Assembly (NCBI GenBank): GCA_014801865.1
Contig: JAAVDH010000037.1
Location: 1-37,413, forward strand
Reading direction: 5' to 3'
DNA: 37,413 nt
Source: Bacteroides sp.
GTDB lineage: Bacteria; Bacteroidota; Bacteroidia; Bacteroidales; Muribaculaceae
Shown here: positions 18,019-25,694 of the stretch, in pieces
How the letters are laid out: each line of letters opens with the position of its first letter
Position numbering within the stretch: position 1 is the first letter of the stretch
Made by a program: the position numbers and the translations under genes
The notes under the pieces: model-generated
Databases searched by the model: none
Told to the model about the DNA's origin: nothing
Seen by the model: only the letters and a program-made list of their open reading frames with translations

Positions 18019-20457
18019 ATGAATTGTCCCTTTCCTCTTAAGACGAAACGTTTCTTTGTGGTCCTTGTACTTACTTTATTTTCAGCAATTACCCATATTC
18101 AAGCAAAACTCATAGTAAATGCTAATGGACTAACAGAACTTGACGAATCTTTGGCAGTTTCGCTGCACCCATATGATCGTATAGTAGTTTCTACTGACGA
18201 TGGTATAATTGTAACTTATCGATTTAATTATTTCGAAGCAACCCCTGATTATTATGGTTATAGGCTTTCTGTATATGATTTTGATGATATTGCGACAGAA
18301 GGTTATCCTGCATTGCTTCAGAAGATGGATGTATTTAATTGTCCACGTGAAGCAGCTCCTACATTTAAACTGTTACATACAAATTATGTTGATGTAGAAT
18401 TACCTCTAACATCTTCAGAGCCACCTGTATGTGATTGTGATGAGCCTATTTTCCCTTTTAATACTCCTATTACTCCCTATAAAGGGTTTTTGCCCATTGA
18501 ATGTGTCAGTAATATGACTCATCAAAAGTCACGTAATGAGTCTATTATATGGGTTAATATATTTCCATTTAATTATTCAATGAGTGATTCTACTCTACGT
18601 CTCTGTACTGAAATATCTTATGAGATATACTTCAATTCGCCATCTCCAAAGTCTAAGATAAATTCTTCAGTAGTATTACCAGACTCAGGATTTATTGTTC
18701 CTCCTTTAAATCCTAATCTTGGTTATCCCATTAGATATAGGAGCGCTGATGAAAGTTATCTTATAATTACTATCCCAGAATATGTTGAGTCAGAATGTAT
18801 GAGGGAGTTCGTCTCTTGGAAAAAAAAGCAAGGATATCATACCCATGTGGCATCAAAACAATCTTGGACACCAATTCAAGTATTAGATACTGTCAAGTCT
18901 CATTTTAATGCGAATAATAATCTACAGTATATTCTAATTGTTGGTGACTTTGATGCTGTCCCAGCGAAAAAAGTTTTATGCCGCAATAAATTTATTATAA
19001 GTGATAGATCATATGGTTGTATTGATGATGAAAACCTTGATTTACCAATTATATCTAGAGGACGATGGCCGATTACGTCTTTAAAAGAACTAGAGACTAT
19101 AGTTTCCAAAACTATAGCATATGAATCTAATCCTCCTACTTTTGATGATTTTTACTCTACAGCTACGCATCTTGCATATTTTGAAGATTCAAACTTAGAA
19201 AGTCCGAACGGAATAAGTATTAGTCGTTTTGATCGAACTTGTGAAGAGCTTCAGACTTATATGGAAGAAAATGATATTTTAAAGGTTGATCGTCTTTATT
19301 CTGCAATCCCTATTTCTCAAAATACAGATACGAGATACCTAGGGCCCAAGGAATGGAGAGATGGATACTCCTTTCCATCTCTTCTTAGAGTTGATTCTGT
19401 ATCAGGGTTAAAGGGATATTCATGGGACAAAAGTTTTAGTGATTTTGTAAAATGTATAGAAAATGGACGACTTTATGCGTTGTATCGGGGACATGGTAGC
19501 CAGACAGGTTGGAATAATAAGGTGTTTACAGATCCTAACTATGGTAAACTTTTTACATCTGATGATGTAAGAGCCCTTCAAGAACAATTGCATGCGTCTG
19601 TAATTTTTAGTATAACATGTCTTACAGGAAAGTTTTCTGAAGATTGTTTTGCAAACTCTTGGTTGACATCTAAAGGAGGCTCTGTTGCTGTTATTGCTCA
19701 ATCGGACAAGTCTTTTTCGGGCACTAATGATATACTTACCATGGAATTATTTAGTGGATTATGGGAAAAGGAAACAATAAAAACAGATCTTAAGTTTTTT
19801 TCTGCTCCAAAGAATCGTACAAAACAATACCGAATAGGATGTCTAGTTGATTCTGCTCTTATGAGAATGATACGCCGTGGTAATTTGTATGCACTTGAAA
19901 CGAGTAATTTAACTCATTACTTTGGCGATCCATCAATGATTTTGCACACTTCATTACCCAAAAAGATTGAGAATGTTGAAATAACGCGAGAAAGTTCAAA
20001 GGTAAAAGTTTATACAGGAAGTTTTGCTGGATATATAAGTTTGTACGATATGACTACAGATAAGGTTTGTAGATTCTATGGAAACTATGGAGATATTAAA
20101 TCTGATAATCCAGAAAAAGTGTCTGTTCATATTGAAAAGGATGGATATTATCCTTTCTTTTCATTAGGGGCTGAGGAGCCCGAAGTACCTCCAGTAGTGA
20201 TTAATCAGAATCGAATTATCAATATAGTGGATAATCTTAATCAAACTATTACAGTTCATTACACTGTGGATGATACCGTTGGACTGCCATACTTACAAAT
20301 TGTTGGATTAGTATCAAGTGAAAGAATAGATCCAGGGATAATGAATGTTGGAGAGGGTTTAATCACGTTACGACTTTCTCCTGGTTACTATAATTTGGTT
20401 CTTTATGGAACAAAATTCCCACAAAGACTTGATGAAAGATCAATTCTTGTGAAATAG
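18019..20457 (+). CDS. Secreted gingipain-type cysteine peptidase (family C25)
   Basis: The 812-residue product begins with a signal peptide (charged TKR, hydrophobic core at about 12-23, likely cleavage after IQA near residue 29). A propeptide-like region follows, then a C25 catalytic domain. The dyad is visible as H492 in YRGHGSQTGW and C534 in FSITCLTGKF, followed by the family's GSVAVIAQSDKS strand. His and Cys are 42 residues apart, against about 33 in gingipains. The end looks like an Ig-like or sorting domain (LSPGYYNLVLY). Composition is strikingly AT-rich compared with the neighbouring core genes, with many TTA, ATA and AGA codons, suggesting acquisition. Some C25 proteins are exported by the type IX system; none of that machinery is visible here. 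The substrate is unknown. Confidence 0.85.
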   Translation: MNCPFPLKTKRFFVVLVLTLFSAITHIQAKLIVNANGLTELDESLAVSLHPYDRIVVSTDDGIIVTYRFNYFEATPDYYGYRLSVYDFDDIATEGYPALLQKMDVFNCPREAAPTFKLLHTNYVDVELPLTSSEPPVCDCDEPIFPFNTPITPYKGFLPIECVSNMTHQKSRNESIIWVNIFPFNYSMSDSTLRLCTEISYEIYFNSPSPKSKINSSVVLPDSGFIVPPLNPNLGYPIRYRSADESYLIITIPEYVESECMREFVSWKKKQGYHTHVASKQSWTPIQVLDTVKSHFNANNNLQYILIVGDFDAVPAKKVLCRNKFIISDRSYGCIDDENLDLPIISRGRWPITSLKELETIVSKTIAYESNPPTFDDFYSTATHLAYFEDSNLESPNGISISRFDRTCEELQTYMEENDILKVDRLYSAIPISQNTDTRYLGPKEWRDGYSFPSLLRVDSVSGLKGYSWDKSFSDFVKCIENGRLYALYRGHGSQTGWNNKVFTDPNYGKLFTSDDVRALQEQLHASVIFSITCLTGKFSEDCFANSWLTSKGGSVAVIAQSDKSFSGTNDILTMELFSGLWEKETIKTDLKFFSAPKNRTKQYRIGCLVDSALMRMIRRGNLYALETSNLTHYFGDPSMILHTSLPKKIENVEITRESSKVKVYTGSFAGYISLYDMTTDKVCRFYGNYGDIKSDNPEKVSVHIEKDGYYPFFSLGAEEPEVPPVVINQNRIINIVDNLNQTITVHYTVDDTVGLPYLQIVGLVSSERIDPGIMNVGEGLITLRLSPGYYNLVLYGTKFPQRLDERSILVK

Positions 20458-20522
20458 AATCTACTCGTCTTTCATTATGCCTGTATGTAGACATAAGATT
20501 TTTAAATTATTGTGAATTAAAT

Positions 20523-21752
20523 ATGATGCTGAATCTTTTAATTGCCTTTGTGTCGTTTCTTTGGGATTATCCGACCGAAAAGCCTTTTAGGGTTTATTTA
20601 CCTGAAGAAATTGAGGATGTTTATGACTTCGAGTATGAGGGCCTCTATTATGAATTTGCCAATGAAAATGAGGTGAATCTTGTAAGAAAGAGGTCGGTAG
20701 CGGTGTGTTTAGAAGCTGAATGCTGTATGTATGATGATTGGGAGGAGGCCTACAATGATGTGAATAATTCATGTTATAATGGGCAGATAGTAGTGCCTGA
20801 CAGTGTGGAATATGAGGGGAAGAAGTATAGAGTGGCGTCTGTAAACGCTTTTGCACTCTCTTATTCCAAGGGTCTGGAAGCCGTCACGTTTACTTCTGAT
20901 GTAGCAATGGAACCCGGATATTATGCTAAATCATGTTCCCTGTTTTTCAATCAGGACCTGAAGCAAGTTGCCTATCATGACAGTACGATGACAGTCAGCT
21001 TTCAAATGCATTGGTGTCCGTCGCTCACACAGGTACATCTTCCGTATAGACTCAATACATTAGAATCCTCTTTGGTAGGTACGGGGATGGTTGAAATAGA
21101 TTTGGATAACCATGGCGCATATAATCCTGCCACCTTTTCTGTAACAGGATGTTTTGACTATTCTCCCCATCTTAAGAAGGTGAAATTTCCCGAATGTGAA
21201 GTGCTTTCGCTCCGCTCATGTGACTTTGAGGAGTGTCCTGAGATGAGACAGATAGTGTTCAGACCTTGCAGGAATATCACGCAGTATACCAATGAAATAC
21301 TTAGCAAGCTCCATAGTCAGACAGAAACTCCAGTAAAGGTCGTTTCTGAGTCGGTATTGCCCCCTGCTGTAACATTAATAGGCAGTGATTTTAAGGCAGA
21401 GTACAGGGCCAAGGCGATACTGTATGTTCCTGACGAGGCTATTGAAGATTACCGTGCGGCAGAGTATTGGCAGGATTTCGGGGAGATTCGTCCTATGAGC
21501 CAATATCTTGCCGAGGAGGCAGCGGATATCAACGCTCCGATTGTTGGCAATGGTATTGATGAGGGAATCACTTTAAAAAGTAATCGCTCTGAGCTATACA
21601 TTACCACCACCTCGCCCATGGAAGTAAATGTATGGTCACTGCAGGGACTTCCTGTATGGAGCGGAAACGTAGTGGAAGAGGTTGCTCTTCCACTACCTTG
21701 CGGTACTTATATAGTGACAACTCCCTGCATGGCGCGTAAGTATCGTCATTAA
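20523..21752 (+). CDS. BspA-like leucine-rich repeat surface protein
   Basis: The 409-residue product starts with a short hydrophobic segment (LNLLIAFVSFLW), possibly a signal peptide. Next is the DFEYEGLYYEF strand and IVVPDSVEYEGKKYRVASV, both typical of BspA-type LRR_5 proteins. Irregular repeats with L--V-F/V-H-L spacing follow, and the ILYVPDEAIEDYRAAEYWQDF segment is the usual closing repeat of this family. The last ~60 residues (VNVWSLQGLPVWSG ... LPLPCGTYIVTT) resemble a beta-sandwich sorting tail. The N-terminal half is unusually rich in Cys. It lies 65 nt after the C25 peptidase on the same strand and may be co-expressed. Function is probably adhesion or surface binding, which is inference. 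Confidence 0.75.
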   Translation: MMLNLLIAFVSFLWDYPTEKPFRVYLPEEIEDVYDFEYEGLYYEFANENEVNLVRKRSVAVCLEAECCMYDDWEEAYNDVNNSCYNGQIVVPDSVEYEGKKYRVASVNAFALSYSKGLEAVTFTSDVAMEPGYYAKSCSLFFNQDLKQVAYHDSTMTVSFQMHWCPSLTQVHLPYRLNTLESSLVGTGMVEIDLDNHGAYNPATFSVTGCFDYSPHLKKVKFPECEVLSLRSCDFEECPEMRQIVFRPCRNITQYTNEILSKLHSQTETPVKVVSESVLPPAVTLIGSDFKAEYRAKAILYVPDEAIEDYRAAEYWQDFGEIRPMSQYLAEEAADINAPIVGNGIDEGITLKSNRSELYITTTSPMEVNVWSLQGLPVWSGNVVEEVALPLPCGTYIVTTPCMARKYRH

Positions 21753-21784
21753 CAGTTCGCAATAATTCACGTTATGTATCCATA

Positions 21785-21828
21785 TAAGGCCGTGTGTCTG
21801 ATCATTGACGCACGGCCTTATTTATCTT
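21785..21828 (+). terminator. Rho-independent terminator after the LRR gene
   Basis: TAAGGCCGTG (21785-21794) pairs with CACGGCCTTA (21811-21820). The stem extends inward by four more pairs to an 8-nt loop, giving a 14-bp stem with one T-G pair. T-rich sequence follows (TTTATCTTT). It closes the C25-LRR transcript. The GGCCGT/ACGGCC core recurs in the terminator after the ATPase gene. Confidence 0.8.
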
Positions 21829-21843
21829 TCAGAAAAAATAGAA

Positions 21844-21879
21844 TGGATACCCGATAGCGAGGTGGAATGCGAGGGAATT
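21844..21879 (-). pseudogene. Relic of a TamL-like C-terminus
   Basis: Read on the minus strand, this stretch encodes NSLAFHLAIGYPF, identical to the last 13 residues of the intact tamL at 23,326-23,364. The aligned 36 nt match at 31 positions, and all five differences fall in third codon positions and are synonymous. The frame stays open for at least 15 residues upstream (about 21,880-21,924) and then diverges. Downstream the tail runs three residues longer (YFF) before a TGA. It encodes only the final beta-strand of an outer-membrane barrel, so it cannot work alone. It is best read as the remains of a lost paralogue or of a duplication. Confidence 0.65.
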
Positions 21880-21927
21880 GGATATCTTCAAGCGTAGCGG
21901 TGTGCTGAAAGTCTGATTTTTGCAAGG

Positions 21928-21945
21928 TGTCTTGTGCGTGAGACA
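21928..21945. promoter_or_regulatory. Upstream copy of the 18-nt operator-like site of the ATPase gene
   Basis: TGTCTTGTGCGTGAGACA is an imperfect inverted repeat (TGTCT / AGACA outer arms). It matches the downstream site at 14 of 18 positions, including all ten outer-arm bases. The start-to-start distance between the copies is 33 bp, about three helical turns, so both would face the same side of DNA. Just upstream, GATTTTTG (21915-21922) resembles a -7 box with one mismatch, so this site would overlap the transcription start. Confidence 0.55.
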
Positions 21946-21954
21946 AAAATGCAT

Positions 21955-21984
21955 TAATTGTGTCTTGTAAATAAGACACAATTA
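21955..21984. promoter_or_regulatory. Perfect 12-bp inverted repeat abutting the ATPase start codon
   Basis: TAATTGTGTCTT (21955-21966) and AAGACACAATTA (21973-21984) are perfectly complementary around a 6-nt spacer, and the last base is the A of the ATG. The inner 18 nt (21961-21978) is the second copy of the operator-like site. It could bind a dimeric repressor as DNA, or fold in the mRNA as a hairpin ending at the start codon and block translation. The sequence does not tell these apart. Confidence 0.65.
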
Positions 21985-23171
21985 TGATTGATAAGCAAAT
22001 CTTATTGGAGGTAATGCTGGAAAACCGTCAGTCACGGGTAATCGACAGAAACATTTCTCTTGATGGATTCGATCGTCAGGTGCTTGTCGGTGTCAGACGT
22101 GCCGGTAAGTCATACATTCTTTACGGTCATATCCAGAACCTGATAGCAAAAGGACATACGTGGGATGAGATCATTTATCTGAATTTTGAAGACGAACGCC
22201 TTGCCGGAATGAATCTATCAGACATGAATGCTATTCTGGAGGTCCATACAAGGGTGAGTGATAAACGTCCGATGTTGTTCCTTGACGAAATACAGAATGT
22301 GGAGGGCTGGGAGAAATTTGCACGTCGCCTTGCTGATAATAAATACAAGATAGTCATTACAGGAAGCAACGCGCGTATGCTTTCGGTGGATGTTGCCGCT
22401 ACTCTCGTAGGACGTTTCCTGACTCATGAAATATTTCCGTTCTCTTTCAGCGAGTATCTTGATATTATCGGTGTGGATAGTAAAAGTGAATTGCTTTCAG
22501 CTACTACTACCAATCGAGCGTTATTAATGCGATATTTCGAAGAATACTTCCAATTCGGAGGTTTTCTTGAGTGTGCCACAATTCCTGTCAAGCGTGACTA
22601 TCTTACAAGTCTTTATCAGAAAATCTTTTTGGGAGACATTGCTGCCCGCCACAGAGGAGAGAACCTATTTGCCCTTCGTGTGCTGTTTCGAAAACTTGCG
22701 GAAAGTGTCAATCAGCTTCTTTCTTTTACAAGAGCCACTAATATAGTGGCGTCTACCGGAACGAAGATCGGTAAAAGCACGGTGATCAACTATCTTGGAT
22801 ATGCTAATGACGCATACCTTATACTCGTTGTGCTCAATATCGCAGATAATATCACCGAAAGAATCAGTACTCCCAAATATTATTTTATTGATAATGGAAT
22901 AATATCTCTTCTTGCCCTTGATATACATACATCTCTTCTTGAAAATCTTGTAGCTCTTGCTTTAATTCGCAAATATGGATCAAAAGATGCTGTTTACCAT
23001 TTTAATCATGGCATTGAAGTCGATTTCTATATTCCCGAGACAGAAACGGCGATACAAGTCTGCTATTCAATGATAGGCTCAGCTGATACGATAGAAAGGG
23101 AAACACGAGGATTGATGAAAATAGGAGAAAAGCTTTCGTGCCTACGCCGGATTATAGTAACATATGAGTAA
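21984..23171 (+). CDS. AAA_14 / DUF4143 family ATPase
   Basis: The 395-residue product is a P-loop ATPase of the AAA_14 type fused to a C-terminal DUF4143 domain. Walker A is GVRRAGKS (36-43), Walker B is MLFLDE (97-102), and a sensor-like VITGSNA strand follows. The C-terminal domain shows the EVDFYI motif, which in related proteins belongs to a restriction-nuclease-like fold. The usual Lys of the ExK motif is replaced here (AIQVCYS), so nuclease activity is doubtful. Such genes are common and often multicopy in Bacteroidetes, with no firm function. The gene has its own operator-like sites and terminator, and stands alone as a cassette beside a tamL-tail relic. Confidence 0.85.
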   Translation: MIDKQILLEVMLENRQSRVIDRNISLDGFDRQVLVGVRRAGKSYILYGHIQNLIAKGHTWDEIIYLNFEDERLAGMNLSDMNAILEVHTRVSDKRPMLFLDEIQNVEGWEKFARRLADNKYKIVITGSNARMLSVDVAATLVGRFLTHEIFPFSFSEYLDIIGVDSKSELLSATTTNRALLMRYFEEYFQFGGFLECATIPVKRDYLTSLYQKIFLGDIAARHRGENLFALRVLFRKLAESVNQLLSFTRATNIVASTGTKIGKSTVINYLGYANDAYLILVVLNIADNITERISTPKYYFIDNGIISLLALDIHTSLLENLVALALIRKYGSKDAVYHFNHGIEVDFYIPETETAIQVCYSMIGSADTIERETRGLMKIGEKLSCLRRIIVTYE

Positions 23172-23258
23172 GAAGATATAATAGAAGAAGATGGTTGTGA
23201 AATTGAGATAATACCGGCTTGGAAATTTCTTCTATATAATTAAACATTTGAAACGATT

Positions 23259-23298
23259 TAGGCCGTACGTGGTGACAGGTGACGTACGGCCTATTTTT
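23259..23298 (+). terminator. Rho-independent terminator after the ATPase gene
   Basis: TAGGCCGTACGT (23259-23270) pairs perfectly over 12 bp with ACGTACGGCCTA (23282-23293), and five Ts follow (23294-23298). The T run is on the plus strand, so it ends the ATPase transcript; on the minus strand there is no comparable run after tamL. Its core matches the terminator after the LRR gene. Confidence 0.85.
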
Positions 23299-23322
23299 GT
23301 GTCTTATGGAGAGCGGAGAGAA

Positions 23323-25641
23323 TTAGAAGGGGTAGCCGATAGCGAGGTGGAAGGCGAGGGAGTTACCGAAGGAGGTCATATTGTAGTAGCCTCGCTTGCC
23401 GGTGTCGTAGGGGGCATGGATGCCTATGCCGAGGTCGCCGCGGACTACGATCATACCGATGTCGAAACGCAGTCCGGCACCTGTGCCGAGGGCGAGGTCG
23501 CGCAGGAATGTACTTCCTTTGAGTTCACCGCCGGGACGGTCGGGGTCTTTCTTAAGCAGCCATACGTTGCCGGCGTCAAGAAATACAGCGCCATAGAGGG
23601 GACCCAGTATGGGGAAGCGATACTCTACGTTTGCCTCAAACTTAAATGTACCTGTCTGGTCGAAGTAGCCGTTGACGAGGTCGCGGGGCGGACGGTAGGA
23701 GCCGGGGCCAAGCGAACGCACGGTAAAGGCACGCACGGAGTTGGCGCCGCCGCAATAGAACTGCTCGCTGTAAGGCACCTCCGTAGAGTTGCCGTAGGCA
23801 TGTGCCGCTCCCACGGCCACACGGTTGACCAGCCAGTGATTACCAAACAGGCGTCGTCCGTAGACGAGCTGCATCGTGCCTTTGACAAATTGCGACATAG
23901 GTATGCCGAGAAGTTTCTTCTCGCCGTGATCTCCGAATGCGTTCCATAAGGCCCAGCAGATATTACCCGCTTCCATGACGGTAAACTGCCAGTTCAGCGA
24001 GTTGCCGTTGTCGAAGGTACGGTCGTAATTGAATGAGTAATTGATCTGTGGCATAAACTGCGACCTGAAGCTCAGTGCAATTGCCGGATTGGCTCCCATG
24101 ATGGAATCGAACTCGGCGGTGGTGTGTTGCAGTTGGGTATAGGTCAGTTTGAAGGGAGTGAGGGTGTTGGTAACGTACTTATTCACACGCCAATCGTATG
24201 CAAACGAGCCGTTGAGCTGCGCCATGCGGAAGTAGTGCGGGCGGTTGAGCAGGTCGGCATTGAGGGCGATTCGTGTCCAGTTGAGGTCACGTCGCGAGCG
24301 TGGTATGAATTTCGGAGCCAAAAGCCGTGGAAACGAAAGTGAGGCACTTAGACCTATCTCATAGGAATTAAACACCGAACGGCTGTTGTGGCCCGTCTGC
24401 CATTCATAAGAGCCCGTGAGATTTACGGAGAGTTGTTCGCCGCCTCCGAAGATATTCTTATTGGTGACTCCAAGTACGACGCCCGGCCCTAAATAAGAAT
24501 TGGATTTCGATGATACATTGGCCTGCGCGGTCGCCTCAAGTGGCTTGTCAAACACGCATGAGATATCTACGTTAAGCAGGTCGCGTGACTCTGCCGTAGT
24601 GTCGGGGTAAGCCTGAATATCTATGCCGTTGAAGATGCCCAGTCGCGACAGTCGGCTCTGGGTAGTGTTCATGCTACGAACCGAAAAGGTTCTGCCTTCA
24701 CGGATAGCGATACATGAGGGGATGAGGCTCTTGCGCAGATGCGACGGTTGCATCTGTATTACGGTACCTCGTGAGGTCTGGAACGTATCGGGTGTACCGG
24801 TTCCGTCGTTACGGTACACGGTAGTCGTGATCCGACCTGTGCGATAGCGTCGCAGGGCCATTTCCGGAGCGTTTGATACTATTGTCATCTTAAGGGCTAT
24901 CTCCTGCGGAGCTATGGTGGAGTCTGCCAGATACTCTATATAAGAGGGTTGGAAGAAGTAGTAGCCCCGGTTACGGAGCACATTGGTGATACGCACACGC
25001 TCCTCGCTCAGCGAGGCGGTCGAGTAGCGCGCTCCGGCGTGAAGATATTTGCTGCCCGAGGCTATAGAGTCTATCATATGATAGAGATGACAGGTGTCAG
25101 GCAGCAGCTCCACGCTACTCAGGCGATATACAGGTCCGGGATTAATCTTATAGAGTATAGATGCCTTACGTTTGTTTTTGCCGCTCACAAGTTCGTATGA
25201 ACTTGTACCGCGGAAATACCCGTTGTTGTCAAGAATCTGATCAATCATCTGTGTACGCACCTCGGGGCGAACATCACTCACCAATACGGGCTCAGTGGAC
25301 AGTTTTTCGTATATCCAGTGCTTGAATCCGCCCGGAGGATTGGGCCAGTTATTGTATACCCACAGTCCTAAGGGAAACGGGTAGCGGATAGACGCAGAGC
25401 CAAGCAGTGAGTTGTTGGGCTTCACCTTTACAGCCTCACTTATATCGTCGCTCACACCCTCGGCCAGGCGTGTGTCGCGGTCAGTCTGATAATCTACTTT
25501 CTTGACACCGGTGTAGAGTATTTCCCCCTCGGGAAGGCGCCGGGTAGTGGAGCAGGACGCCATGACGGCGAGTATGACCGCCGTAAGCATTGCGGCGGGA
25601 AGTATACGTGATAAGCGGTTGGTGATTATATGGCGTGTCAT
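23323..25641 (-). CDS. tamL: TamL: lipoprotein-type Omp85 outer-membrane assembly protein
   Basis: The 772-residue product is the Bacteroidetes lipoprotein version of TamA. A signal peptide ends in a lipobox-like VMASC with lipidated C30, followed by the characteristic STTRRLPEGEILY. POTRA-like periplasmic segments occupy about residues 35-350. The Omp85 16-strand barrel follows and carries the VRGF-type motif as SVRAFTVRSLGPGSY. The protein ends in a beta-signal with terminal Phe (HLAIGYPF). It acts in the outer membrane with TamB, encoded 53 nt upstream on the same strand, in assembling outer-membrane components or moving lipid. The lipid anchor distinguishes it from proteobacterial TamA. 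The final 13 residues are repeated in a relic 1.5 kb away. Confidence 0.9.
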   Translation of the reverse strand: MTRHIITNRLSRILPAAMLTAVILAVMASCSTTRRLPEGEILYTGVKKVDYQTDRDTRLAEGVSDDISEAVKVKPNNSLLGSASIRYPFPLGLWVYNNWPNPPGGFKHWIYEKLSTEPVLVSDVRPEVRTQMIDQILDNNGYFRGTSSYELVSGKNKRKASILYKINPGPVYRLSSVELLPDTCHLYHMIDSIASGSKYLHAGARYSTASLSEERVRITNVLRNRGYYFFQPSYIEYLADSTIAPQEIALKMTIVSNAPEMALRRYRTGRITTTVYRNDGTGTPDTFQTSRGTVIQMQPSHLRKSLIPSCIAIREGRTFSVRSMNTTQSRLSRLGIFNGIDIQAYPDTTAESRDLLNVDISCVFDKPLEATAQANVSSKSNSYLGPGVVLGVTNKNIFGGGEQLSVNLTGSYEWQTGHNSRSVFNSYEIGLSASLSFPRLLAPKFIPRSRRDLNWTRIALNADLLNRPHYFRMAQLNGSFAYDWRVNKYVTNTLTPFKLTYTQLQHTTAEFDSIMGANPAIALSFRSQFMPQINYSFNYDRTFDNGNSLNWQFTVMEAGNICWALWNAFGDHGEKKLLGIPMSQFVKGTMQLVYGRRLFGNHWLVNRVAVGAAHAYGNSTEVPYSEQFYCGGANSVRAFTVRSLGPGSYRPPRDLVNGYFDQTGTFKFEANVEYRFPILGPLYGAVFLDAGNVWLLKKDPDRPGGELKGSTFLRDLALGTGAGLRFDIGMIVVRGDLGIGIHAPYDTGKRGYYNMTSFGNSLAFHLAIGYPF

Positions 25642-25694
25642 ATCTTGGAGTCTGTCATATTTTACTTATGATTGAGTCTGCATATATACCTCAG

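Noticed and set aside
23181-23235. 9-bp inverted repeat ATAGAAGAA / TTCTTCTAT after the ATPase gene
   Set aside because: AT-rich arms with a 37-nt loop and no T run give a weak structure, and a much better terminator follows.
23248-23949. 233-residue plus-strand open frame
   Set aside because: It overlaps the terminator and the tamL 3' end in antisense, with low-complexity E/V/G/A-rich sequence.
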